Positions 11,401-17,693 of a stretch of 55,084 nucleotides of DNA are shown here, piece after piece. Within the stretch, counting starts at the first letter, position 1. Every line of letters starts with the position of its first letter. Made by a program: the position numbers and the translations under genes. Source of the stretch: a virus; the IMG/VR virus record IMGVR_UViG_3300037194_000008, positions 1 through 55,084 of that record; one strand, 5' to 3'. The notes under the pieces are model-generated. The model ran no database searches and was not told the origin of the DNA. It saw only the letters and a program-made list of their open reading frames with translations.

Positions 11401-14400
11401 GCGACGGATGTTGGTGGAGCGCACCGAGTCGGTGGCATCGGACTCAGCCTGGAACTTCATCGAGTCGCGCAGGTACTCCGCCGACTGGCGCAGCATGGCC
11501 AGGCTCTCGCGCAGATCTGCGTCGGCACGGGCCGTGACCCAGCCGCCGGCCACGTCCGCCTCGAAGGCGGAGACGTCGTCGTTGAACGGGACCAGTGGAG
11601 CGCGGTTGCCCTGCTCGCCGATGATCCGGTTGTTGCGCACACCGGGTGCGCTGTTGAGCCAGACGAAGAACTCGTCGAGGTTCTTGATCGAGTCCATCTG
11701 GCGGACCACGAGCTCGAGCGTGCGCTGGCCGGGCTCCTGGCTGAGCTCGAACAGCAGTCTCTGGAAGCGGGACTGCAGTCGGTCGTACACCCGACCCGGG
11801 GTTCCGCCGCCGTCGTCCTCACGGACGTTGACCTGGGTGGCGTTCCACTTGGCCAGCGTCAGGTTCTTCCAGTAGTACATGAGCGCCTCGTCGGCGTTCT
11901 CGATCTCGAACATGTCGTAGAGCCAGTTGCTCACGTAGAGCTGGCCGTCGCGGTACTCGAACAGCGCGTTGGCCGCGGCATCCGGGATCGCCTCAAGCAG
12001 CTGCCGCCCGACCAGCGGGTTGTTCTGCAGCATCTCCTGGGCCAGGTCGGCGTTGGACCGGCGACCGCGCTTGCGGTTGCTGATGGTGCGGAAGCTCTCC
12101 ATCGCCTCACGCAGGAGGGTGAACGCCTCCTTGAAGTCACCCTGTGCACGCTGGCTCGGCTTCACCAGATCACCAGAGAGCGCGTCGGCCGGGTCCTTGG
12201 CGTCGGGGTTGAACACGATGGAGGCGTTGCCGACTGCCAGCAGCGCGTCCATCATCGAGCGGTAGGCCGTCACCTCCTGGCGTCCCACCTCCGACAGGGA
12301 GTACGGCAGGTTGGTCGTCTCCTTGCGATCCAGGTAGGCGGGGTGGTTCGTGTAGAACCGCTTCATCTCTCGCCGGCCCTCGTCGTCCTGGGCGATGTAC
12401 GCCTGCAGCCACTGCTCGGGTGTGACGTGCGGACTCAGGTTGCCCAGGTTCAGGCCGACCGACTCCGCGAACGGAGCGGCCTTGAAGATCTCGATGAACG
12501 CGCGCTCGGCGTTGACGTCTCCGGGAAGCGTCATCGGGATGAGGCGGTTGTGTCGCGCCTGCATCGTCATGTCGTTGGCGAAGACCCGGGCCGCTTCGGT
12601 CCGCTCCGCCTCCAGCGCCCGCTTCAGCAGGAGCTGGGCCAGGCTGATCGTCTGGCCGTCCGTCTGCGGGGTGCCGTCAGCGCCCCACCACACGTCCTTG
12701 ACCTTGACGTTGGCCAGCACGCTCATCGCCGTGGACCCGTCGATCTTGCGACGGATGTCCGGGTCCTTCATCGCGTCCTTGGCCAGTCGCTCCAGCATCG
12801 TCAGTGCACGGGCAGCGATCGAGTCGTTGGCCGTGACCCGCTGCAGCTCGGACTGGGTGACGCCGCGGCTGAGCTCCGCGTAGAACTCGGCCATGTCGTA
12901 CAGGTCGACGAGCTCGGTCCCGTCGGCACTGAGCACGCTGCTGTTGAAGAACGTGTAGTGGATCGACTGGAACTTGCGGAACAGGCTGTTGCCCGGCACG
13001 AAGAGCGCCAGGGTCTGGGCCTCGGTGCTCGCAGCGGTCTTGAGGATCTGGGTACCGCGCGGGGTCTCCTCGCCGGAGACCTCGGTCTCGGTCGGACCGC
13101 CCGCAGCCAGTGGCGTGCGCAGCCGCCAGAAGGAACGCTGGAACTCCTGGAAGTTGTAGCGCACCACCTTGCTGATCCAGAGCCACTCGTTCGTCAGCTG
13201 ATCCCGGCCGAGCCGGTCGATCTGCTCGCCAGCGGTCTTGGCCAGCGCGTTGATCAGCTCGACACGGGCCTCTTCCTTGCCAGCCCGGACGCTCGTCTCG
13301 AACTGCCGGAAGATGGAGTTGAGCTGGGCCGGGCTCATGAACTGGCCGTACCGACCGATCAGGGCCAGCCGGATCTCGCGCAGCGCGCCGGCGGCCTCCA
13401 GCTCCAGCCAGGCGTTGCCGCCGTTCAGGCTGTCGCCGAGCGCCTCGGTCAGCGCCTTGTCGAAGTTGCGGGTGGCGATGTCGATGTTCTGGCCGACACC
13501 ACCGAAGTTGCTCCCGGCCCGGGACGTGGAGAACTGCTGGTCGTTCAGGATCAGCTGGTTCTCGGCCCGCAGCTTGTCACCATCGAAGTCGCCGTTGATG
13601 GACTGCAGGTAGTCCATGTTGACCTTGAGGAAGTTGTCGCTCCGGGTCCGGGTCAGCTCCCAGTCCGCCTGCGGCAGCAGGGAGTGGTAGGAGCCGGCAT
13701 CGAGCTTGGGCTCGCGGCTGTGCAGCAGGGAGACGAACTTGGCCGCGGCCATCTTCGCGTCGGCTGCACGCAGGCCGAGCTCGTTGAGTTGCTGCCCGTC
13801 GAAGTGGAAGCTCCGATCGAACATCTGCTCCAGGGTCACGTTGAACTCAGTCAGCCGCGCCTGGGCATCCTGTGCCGTGGTGGCCGGGTCGTAGATGAAG
13901 GCGACGTGCTCAGCCAGGAAGTCGAGCAGGCCCGGGGTCTGAGTCTCCTCGTTGCCGTTGATGACCAGGTTCACCATCTTGATCTGCGTCAGCAGCTCCT
14001 GGGTGTTGGCCAGCTCGCGTGCCACGTCCAGGTTCGACTGGTCCTGGTCCTGCAACTCAGCCTCGCGCCGGGTGAGGTACTGCTCTTGCAGGCCGATGCC
14101 CTTGGCCCGGTCCTCCAGGAGCTGGAGCACCTTGAGTGCCGAGCCCTCGACAGCCTCGGCACGCCCGACATCCTTCTGGTCGATGATGCCGCTGATCACC
14201 GTGTAGGAGTCGGTGCGCTCGGTGGCCTTGCGCAGTTCCTTCTCCACGATCCCGCGCCGGGCGTCCAGCGCCTTGGCCGCATCCGGCTCACTGGCGATCC
14301 GCTCAGCCGCCTGATCGCTGGCGATCCGCTTCAGCGCACCACGGGTGGTGTCGATGTCGGTCTTGTTCATCGCCGAGCGGCTGCGCTTCTCCGTCTCGGT

Positions 14401-16209
14401 CAGCCCATCCCAATCCGCCTTGGACAGGTGGGTGCCGTACCTGGCGAAGTGCATGATCTGGGCTCGGCTGTAGAGCCGCTCATCCTGAGTCGGTGCACCA
14501 CGGGTGGCGCCGGCGGTCATGCCGACACCACTGGCCGCGCCGAGCAGGAAGGAGTTGGCGACCTCGCTGAAGCTGAGCTCACCGTCCATCGAGATGGGCT
14601 CGAGGAGGGACTGCACCGCTTCCTCGTAACCTTCGCCGAAGCCGTTGAGCACCGCGGCCTTGAGCCGCTTGTCACCGGAGGCCATCCTCATGGCGGCCTG
14701 GTAGAAGTCGTCCGTCGTGACGGCCCGACCCTCCTTCAGCGCGTTGACCCGGGCTGCTCGTGTGGCACTGGCCCAAGCCACCTGCTCACTCGGAGCCAGG
14801 ATGGCCATCGTCTTCTTGGCCTTGCCCTCGACTGCCCGGCCCAGGTCGTCCACCACGAACCGATGGCCCGCAGCTTCGGCGATCTGCTCGCCCTCGTCCA
14901 GCGCAGTCCGGTTGGCCCGGGTGGCACGCGCGATGCCCGACAGCCCGCCGAGCTGCACCGCATCCACGCCGATGTTCAGGATGCCGGCCGCACCGGACAC
15001 GGGATCGAACTTGCCCTCGTCGTCCAGGAACAGGGGATCGTACGTTCCGCTTCTCGGGTTGAACGCCTCGCCGCCATTGGTCAGCAGCTCACCGACGTCA
15101 CCGCCGATGCTCAACCCCATCTCGGTGGCGTAGAGCGCCCGAGCCCGTCCGGACCCGAACTGCAGGACGCCGTCGATGACCGCCGCACCCAGGTTCAGGC
15201 CCTGCCAGAACGCACCGGGCTTGGCAGTGCCGTCCTTGTTGAGCTCGTAGAACTCAGCGGTGTCGTCCCCGATGTCACCTTCCTTGGCGTCGTACGCACC
15301 CTTGGCCAGGTTCTGGAACGGGGACCCAGCCTGCATGGCCAGCTTCCCGGCCTGCCCGATGCCGGTGAACGTCGCGCTGAGCTTGTTGTTCTCTTCGGCG
15401 TTCTGCTTGGTGATCTCGACAGCACGCGCGGCCTTGTTCTCCAGATCGTCCTGGTTCACCAGGAAGCCGACGCCACCGGCCACCGCACCGATGGCCGTAC
15501 CCCACGGCCCGAACCCGGAGCCCATCAGGGCACCCGATCCAGCCGCGGCAACTGTGCCGACTACCTCGGACCAGAGCCCCTCGTCCAGAGAGTCCTGCGT
15601 CTTCTCCACATCCTGCGCGAAGTCCTTCGCCGTCAGGGCCTTGGGGATCTCGACGTTGTTCTCATCGCGCCGGCTGGCCACCGCGTTCTTGATGGCAGTC
15701 TGCCGGTCGCTGTCCTGGAAGAGCCTGCCCTGCTCCTTGCCGTCGAACAGCAGCGGGACCATGCGCAGGTCCGCGGTCTCCCGGTCGTACAGGTCATAGA
15801 CGTTGCCGACCTTGGTGCCGTTGTCGTAGATGTCACCGAACTTGAAGGTGTTGCCGTTGCTACCTTCGTGATCCCAGGTGACGACACCTGTCGCCTTGTC
15901 GCTCTCGAAGTACGTGTTGAGAGTGCCGTCCTTCGCCGCCTTGTTCTGGCCGGCAATGAACCGCTCCATGAAGTCGGTGTCCCAGCCGTTGTTCACGCCC
16001 TCGGAATTCGCACCCGTGAACCATCGTGCCGCCGTCCCGACGTATCCCCCGCCATCGCGGGCGGGCTCGTTGGCCCATCGTCCGAGTGTGCTCTGTGATT
16101 CGGCTGGCTGAGCGGGATCGTATCGACCGCCTGCTTCAGCTACTTGCCGCTGCCCTTCGGGGGCAGATACATCCTTGGCCTGATCGCCCCAACGCTGGAG
16201 AGCTCCCAC
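2407..16209 (-). CDS. Giant 4,600-residue protein, candidate virion-packaged RNA polymerase / polyvalent protein
   Basis: A single uninterrupted 13.8 kb frame, a quarter of the genome and first gene of the leftward arm. It starts at GTG 16209 with AAAGGTG seven bases upstream. Visible parts in order: a Gly/Ala-rich hydrophobic stretch at about 212-252, possibly membrane active; an R832-E-P834 motif followed 40 residues later by NGDFDGDK (872-879), resembling the RxP and metal-binding NADFDGD of RNA polymerase beta-prime; a Rossmann-like glycine motif near 2715-2740 (ILGSNNGAAD); GDK at 2980-2982, K2991 and NGTMVDLI at 3011-3018, resembling GDK...NK...NGTPVDIV of beta; long helical regions from about 3650 as in large polyvalent phage proteins; and a Gly/Tyr-rich tail near 4520-4550. 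Being upstream of portal and capsid suggests it is packaged and injected. The polymerase role is inference from motifs; a calcium-binding DxDGD loop is the main alternative. Confidence 0.55.
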   Translation of the reverse strand: MGALQRWGDQAKDVSAPEGQRQVAEAGGRYDPAQPAESQSTLGRWANEPARDGGGYVGTAARWFTGANSEGVNNGWDTDFMERFIAGQNKAAKDGTLNTYFESDKATGVVTWDHEGSNGNTFKFGDIYDNGTKVGNVYDLYDRETADLRMVPLLFDGKEQGRLFQDSDRQTAIKNAVASRRDENNVEIPKALTAKDFAQDVEKTQDSLDEGLWSEVVGTVAAAGSGALMGSGFGPWGTAIGAVAGGVGFLVNQDDLENKAARAVEITKQNAEENNKLSATFTGIGQAGKLAMQAGSPFQNLAKGAYDAKEGDIGDDTAEFYELNKDGTAKPGAFWQGLNLGAAVIDGVLQFGSGRARALYATEMGLSIGGDVGELLTNGGEAFNPRSGTYDPLFLDDEGKFDPVSGAAGILNIGVDAVQLGGLSGIARATRANRTALDEGEQIAEAAGHRFVVDDLGRAVEGKAKKTMAILAPSEQVAWASATRAARVNALKEGRAVTTDDFYQAAMRMASGDKRLKAAVLNGFGEGYEEAVQSLLEPISMDGELSFSEVANSFLLGAASGVGMTAGATRGAPTQDERLYSRAQIMHFARYGTHLSKADWDGLTETEKRSRSAMNKTDIDTTRGALKRIASDQAAERIASEPDAAKALDARRGIVEKELRKATERTDSYTVISGIIDQKDVGRAEAVEGSALKVLQLLEDRAKGIGLQEQYLTRREAELQDQDQSNLDVARELANTQELLTQIKMVNLVINGNEETQTPGLLDFLAEHVAFIYDPATTAQDAQARLTEFNVTLEQMFDRSFHFDGQQLNELGLRAADAKMAAAKFVSLLHSREPKLDAGSYHSLLPQADWELTRTRSDNFLKVNMDYLQSINGDFDGDKLRAENQLILNDQQFSTSRAGSNFGGVGQNIDIATRNFDKALTEALGDSLNGGNAWLELEAAGALREIRLALIGRYGQFMSPAQLNSIFRQFETSVRAGKEEARVELINALAKTAGEQIDRLGRDQLTNEWLWISKVVRYNFQEFQRSFWRLRTPLAAGGPTETEVSGEETPRGTQILKTAASTEAQTLALFVPGNSLFRKFQSIHYTFFNSSVLSADGTELVDLYDMAEFYAELSRGVTQSELQRVTANDSIAARALTMLERLAKDAMKDPDIRRKIDGSTAMSVLANVKVKDVWWGADGTPQTDGQTISLAQLLLKRALEAERTEAARVFANDMTMQARHNRLIPMTLPGDVNAERAFIEIFKAAPFAESVGLNLGNLSPHVTPEQWLQAYIAQDDEGRREMKRFYTNHPAYLDRKETTNLPYSLSEVGRQEVTAYRSMMDALLAVGNASIVFNPDAKDPADALSGDLVKPSQRAQGDFKEAFTLLREAMESFRTISNRKRGRRSNADLAQEMLQNNPLVGRQLLEAIPDAAANALFEYRDGQLYVSNWLYDMFEIENADEALMYYWKNLTLAKWNATQVNVREDDGGGTPGRVYDRLQSRFQRLLFELSQEPGQRTLELVVRQMDSIKNLDEFFVWLNSAPGVRNNRIIGEQGNRAPLVPFNDDVSAFEADVAGGWVTARADADLRESLAMLRQSAEYLRDSMKFQAESDATDSVRSTNIRRALLNNPDDPPTSEDLEDLRKFRRAMSMAINIPRGFSPRAMLALTRGVVTGFDAHSTDKGQTPTSYEAYGELQMLMDAFGFLPNFEQLQESLTSHSLSSLSTDIGNLIRTSGQSMDAYGRPIEWEGFDPNQDSSLLEMLDMLDDWESKPLALALMTPKAMDVTAAGKLQERLMFESSLSTLLDNTEYERFYQYDDADEMSLSRDMNYLMALDARANQAGGSFSAMRLANDLAITMTSALDHPATIEDSKRLSAQAYRAVAKIMRLVGEVQSNVDTRSAGLLSQLKDYAVEQMQRFTLDRKLPEFRGLDKAVVQEWIQGLLAQLAAEQATIIDGYSSLYSGDELDRRIEALDEQYALNAELIQGMLDNNQALQLVQRFHLTGDEQVDAAARANIIEYVSSMTSFPTRAPEAADAWAVLQQQRKAGRIDLKPEQWDVLSRGAMGVQLADKAIGVASHISTPPFPKGDPLESSHQFFKYLDTSFSYLAEDLLSDTSPLAEAAVWMHGMARQPSPPVVLDDAVRVLNTTLLRPEQYGSWTPGLMSQLVATQERMDSSAAPGGIAANGNGPKRWAIPAFATRRTFKTEGLDQLLTTATLSWADIKEDASQFNDIIVTPAGSPTPRPMPVAQLNNRFVHKLRINGEEVPLYVGNLGFELESGPNVDLAYITVSRLRAAVERRAARLGVPVESLQIELDFLHPDSQPEGEGWYHNVYFEGMNHDLLPDTAESLIASIWMDNGGLVAEGTQALLDAGKSGKPAKSRFKHPNPVRLAEAHAAWITERDFAKMLRIKTELWMTTDQGNGGIDPAAYNAIYKMLKLQHIVVGTVNGERVAFTAEEVIAFQLEHPDDPLSVERNGEFVPVENVELRTLSMDVLRSMLGDTGNQGVQRFFQDELLINPDLVPAFTGITDTMLGMFGDGWFSQPGRIQNTPLSHVGHQRVLGIGTAMTDKERSARDERIRVLEEQRARVHSARVEARHRDDFRQSYARVLDLAGVAVDAERLDVSFGAIPGVIAPRNMEAVRHTQRILQALHQTVTPGNDYRRGWQVVDEAASNFAGGMITVEALSGGKRAKYDNVVKDDVALVQLDTFQKPERDPDAVQERVEKSLRYLIDSGATIILGSNNGAADLRAESARYLLARGYIALKGSKHVYVPSETSGLTQNERAYESTFLETQRISPVKNIVTALAIDPIGTDENAAIRNANSVKLRDRKAVTDILPSRMYNGFDILLDDGRRDGLHARAHAHLLSMLDPANAEARAALLKMAGPDLPRVKSIEQSLNDFHSKISRRNSLRPETGDVIERGDIIPFVHSDGRIILYRHGLKAPRIADLPDLLSENNGMNIALGQSKAEPLSTDHSGVIHDVRNEAGFGRRLEIHTELQEYGDKIQLEWNGMKYVVVPMPELLQDYSWDVFSNGTMVDLISDVLSADSKEAFSGRINNYRNALAFFEFNFLDDMVEFFYPGISKGSKEWPGAVTVTNTLLHKLARQDDVRIPYSTARSIARANVEIGDLLGQFAAAQASAGGPKPAWARNLQVADTANAQIARAVITYLLTPQANPENILRSAGFAGPNALNEDGTTRLVPGLFADLLDGPADGPLHTELIRRFDAQLQKNPDGSGMRLHNNWQVEVFKPGGADPIRVYLQFGEAHSSGDNPLLDGQAYDFNEAGAVSAHNALAAAMSTGALTVHKRLDKSRAFAKSFERGTIVEKFSDDGANAWEMLTRLPAKDASQTGWRQETQAESARRMYAREEISGLFKRLNRKGWTKEQKRDYRSIMSQVMGELNLFGNQNQMFDTWVRMMLGKPWGMDDKIGELGIISGARAVEIAQEIRINIRNNDYPTAGGRIPLMDNNHVSAIYMANAHRSGGWAPRTEKSNDASADPKAASWDAWIETAFGTAWGEDRNPRFDPVYLLAVDGLMHGYQGATSNLRALPVSSDLLKQNLLMDPETNRMLISISADVNLLTTELDLFGSSKAQLEDIVIGSRIYSSIRGENDPNSAQGWQDRQLANWRAEGDAPVPGQRQMRGVRAPGQTFIGHSTKTTALFRSLLNLRVGNAMFNAALVISAPIQAFVMRTLNMFANVAVGESTGRVGQAQMKLAERFSDTSIAAIANELGFTLTYESTEQLKQVNDLVNALSSRSEFRAMVYKELMYQYPSMPGIGKIEKWLERYAKWGARLQDPSWGMMPRDLARIYMETVMRKIAADPIGENIYSIDMLIAQMQRNPEWIYQQDREAHNMAIASIAQTRNLKPSILSLAVRGVIEPLSENDSPMWNATGNLMKMLAAFQNFWANYSISITGMQGPADFAAALFDGREKKIVKRMQSALRGEPYDPENKEYYDMSEVLEGLDLADSFIRGGITHTMLFQFGLIAGGLGLSGEDEEEKYRRRAAELQGAGFVHDPRKLQNDFANRDAIFLDWLPFGLDSYFKVPDGEGGTRAVGQMNWILRTFLSPVIGFERFYETGNFMEVYHGFKDAIGSHPLVNAQLWEAWSDTVAELHNQAVSEAEKGTPESMAASAHLLTTAVGILDRMLMENAMVNMIYVGTDQYDRNPWVQPKTSGIRGEMATDAEGNLVPTDNLKEFTGEDGETQVGYVSRNPADAQVRSLTETRFGLALIGSLFTAVSGGGFTGSDMFRQNMVPKIRQFELTPKSDAEIEETLLASFVGLGGAPSLTEEEAVNVLKQQARDAGVRYNLRDVEAAAKQYAESQGLGAMSIINDKGREVPTDEGARATISALAKGEIQLDDAALNGYFLTFEMREALQEKWMKQLVEEGIEMGLTKSMANSRMKRLWFGPLDDPEQKGLYDFVWSKEIPFSDTLEYTQLNTTYMMGPDGWPRATGFTRDGIMGALGIKMLNRPYQEADTGLELDERMNVVDGPAGINTGMRAIKRRGENWELPLPEEEIRAAAERVADAIGELDLGSDNGERFASGGYGYGGGGYGGYSGGGGGGGRGGYGPHISPIRFNGFQFQRATFADGIPFINTSNPIIRRASIRRERISSERGRLKQWQ

Positions 16210-16300
16210 AGCACGACACCTTTCGTCTTGGCTTGGGCACTCCTTGCATGCCCTGACCTGCTGAAGGAATCATGGCACAGAGTCAGCGAATTCTCACGAG

Positions 16301-16420
16301 CGCGTGGAAACTTTTGCCGCGAGTCGTGTCAGCTGAAAAACTTCCCGGCAGATCGGCTCCGAGCTGAGAACTTTCCCGGAGATCGCTTCGGTTGTGGAAA
16401 GTGCGGAAATCTTTGCGTGA
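16301..16420. repeat. Imperfect 30-bp phased repeats in the giant-gene leader
   Basis: AACTT(T)CCCGG-type cores recur at exactly 30-base spacing: AACTT at 16309, 16339 and 16369, with a weaker GGAAAGTGCGG copy near 16396. The second and third units also share AGCTGA before and AGATCG after the core. They lie 90-200 bases upstream of the giant gene start and about 160 bases from the rightward arm. Phased repeats in a divergent control region suggest binding sites for a regulator or for a polymerase. Confidence 0.5.
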
Positions 16421-16430
16421 GGTTCCAATA

Positions 16431-16584
16431 GATACAACATAAACAAACAACACATTAGATACCCCCTATACATGTATATGTATGGATATTGGTATCTGGA
16501 TGATTACTAAGTTGAATCACCAGAGTTGGTTGTTTCTATTGTGGCAATTTTTGGAATAACTAACTACTAACCTAGGAGTAGTCC
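16431..16584. promoter_or_regulatory. AT-rich divergent control region with a dyad
   Basis: This stretch is markedly AT-rich in a GC-rich genome. It contains the perfect palindrome TATACATGTATA (16467-16478) enclosed by the inverted pair AGATACC (16457-16463) and GGTATCT (16491-16497). A possible sigma-70-like TTGAAT lies at about 16513 with TCTATT 17 bases later, but this is weak. Position between the two arms makes it the likely promoter and operator for the rightward genes; it may also serve as a DNA-unwinding element. Confidence 0.5.
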
Positions 16585-16800
16585 ATGTCAGATCTCGCAA
16601 CCGCAATCGTTGGGCAGATCGTCGACGGTATGAACCCGCAGAACCAGATGGTCACTTCGTTCCTCGGAACCCAGTCACTCACTGCTCAGGCTCAAGCCGT
16701 CAGCACCATCGGTCCCCTTCGCCAGAAGGCTGAAGACGACTCGGCTCCACAGTCCGTCAAGGATGCATACGATCGCATCCTCAACAAGCTCGGCAAGTAA
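16585..16800 (+). CDS. Small early protein, function unknown (71 aa)
   Basis: First rightward gene, 71 residues, ATG after a CTAGGAGTAG ribosome site and directly downstream of the AT-rich control region. It ends next to an intrinsic terminator, so it forms its own short transcript, a layout typical of a highly expressed first early protein. The sequence is Gln/Ser/Ala-rich with a Lys-rich C-terminus and shows no membrane segment, cysteines or domain I recognise. It could be a host-takeover protein or a DNA-binding protein. Confidence 0.75.
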   Translation: MSDLATAIVGQIVDGMNPQNQMVTSFLGTQSLTAQAQAVSTIGPLRQKAEDDSAPQSVKDAYDRILNKLGK

Positions 16801-16805
16801 GAGCA

Positions 16806-16838
16806 AGCCTCACCTTCACAGGTGGGGCTCTCTCTTTT
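16806..16838 (+). terminator. Intrinsic terminator
   Basis: AGCCTCACC (16806-16814) pairs with GGTGGGGCT (16821-16829), one G-U pair, loop of six, followed by CTCTCTTTT. It closes the one-gene transcript at 16585. Confidence 0.8.
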
Positions 16839-16864
16839 ACATCAGCTCTTTTTTCAGTCTCACA

Positions 16865-16963
16865 CATCGTTGACAAGTCGACTCATCAGAACGATGAACA
16901 CTCTCATCTAGTCGCGTGACGTTTGCGCTCAGGCTACTGAGCGGCCGGCCGTCACTAGATGAG
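16865..16963. other. Nested inverted repeats (cruciform-forming)
   Basis: Two dyads follow each other. CATCGTT (16865-16871) pairs with AACGATG (16890-16896). Then CTCATCTAGT...GACG (16903-16921, five-base bulge) pairs with CGTCACTAGATGAG (16950-16963) and encloses a perfect CGCTCAG/CTGAGCG stem (16926-16943) and a GGCCGGCC octamer. No T-run follows, so it is not a plain terminator. An origin, a packaging or end site, or a structured RNA are possible. Confidence 0.55.
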
Positions 16964-17041
16964 TACGGTGTGTGGACTGTTGTTTGAGCTGATGATTGGA
17001 ACTCTCACAATCGTGGCTCTCGCCACTAATTTCGCCGATGC

Positions 17042-17235
17042 AGTCACCCTCAAGGTGACTACACATTCTTCCCATCGTTCCAGTCTTTTTCCCTGGTGTA
17101 GTCATGCAGTCACCCTAAAGTCGGTAACCCCTGTGAACTCACACTCTTTTTACAAGGTGACTGCTGACTACATTCCTAATTTCCCCTGCAATTGCAGAGG
17201 GAAACCGCAGTCACCCAGGGGGTGACTGCATGACT
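17042..17235. repeat. Duplicated non-coding element, copy A
   Basis: The left part is a hairpin AGTCACC-CTCAA-GGTGACT (17042-17060). The main part is bounded by a perfect 16-base inverted repeat, AGTCATGCAGTCACCC (17100-17115) and GGGTGACTGCATGACT (17220-17235), with internal GGTGACTGC and GCAGTCACCC copies making two further stems, and the palindrome CTGCAATTGCAG near 17187. A second copy lies at 39699-39904 in the same orientation, roughly 80% identical by eye over the bounded part. The translatable frame across it looks fortuitous. Candidate roles are replication origin, partition or regulator site, or promoter. Confidence 0.75.
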
Positions 17236-17239
17236 GCAT

Positions 17240-17560
17240 CTAGACACGAGCTCCCACTCGTGCTAGTCGATGCTCCTCGTTGTATATGGAGACAGCTTGA
17301 ACTCTCTGATCAGGGCGACGGCTGATGCCGTCTCTCGTCCGCTGACGACGCGCACATGCTTGTGCGCTCACACTGCTGTGTGCTCCAAAGAAGAAGGCTA
17401 TTTGGAGAAGGGAAAGGGGGAAAGAGAAAGAGAGCAAAGCTCTCAAGGTAAGTAGCTATCTCATCTAGAACTTCAGCAGTTGCAGCGCCTCACACGCTCC
17501 TGCTCACCACCACCGGTTGCGCACCTCTATCGAGTGCTGCGGTCTGCCGGTGGTCAATCT
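17240..17560 (+). other. Serial short perfect hairpins, non-coding
   Basis: No convincing gene here. In order: CACGAG/CTCGTG (17245-17262), GACGGC/GCCGTC with TGAT loop (17317-17332), GCGCACA/TGTGCGC with TGCT loop (17350-17367), CACAC/GTGTG with TGCT loop (17369-17382), GAGAGC/GCTCTC with AAA loop (17430-17444), and ACCACCGG/CCGGTGGT (17509-17554) with an inner GCAC/GTGC. A purine-rich stretch precedes the fifth. The density suggests a structured non-coding RNA or a set of hairpin promoters. Short-frame translations of the region lack good ribosome sites. Confidence 0.55.
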
Positions 17561-17693
17561 TCACAGCTCCCGAGACCAGTGCTGCAGCGAGGTCAACGGC
17601 GTGATCGGTCGCGTGAGTAACCGAGCAGGGCACCGTGTTCGCTGATGACAACACACGGATCGTTGGCCGTCCGAATAAGACGAGCAAATGCTG

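Noticed and set aside
13573-13596. EF-hand or dockerin reading of the NGDFDGDK loop
   Set aside because: The EF-hand glycine at position 6 and glutamate at position 12 are missing and there is no duplicated loop. The RxP context favours a polymerase barrel, but this alternative is not fully excluded.
10897-16098. Very long open frame (about 1,730 codons) on the plus strand opposite the giant gene, and similar ones at 5317-8559 and 40101-42329
   Set aside because: These are antisense shadows caused by the strong third-position GC bias of the real minus-strand genes. Their translations are Arg/Leu/Val/Gly-rich without domain features.
16959-17225. 88-codon frame over repeat element A
   Set aside because: It spans the inverted repeats, has no ribosome site, and its composition follows the repeats. 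The second copy of the element does not keep it.
17270-17455. 61-codon frame in the hairpin array
   Set aside because: No ribosome site, low-complexity C-terminus, and it overlaps several perfect hairpins.
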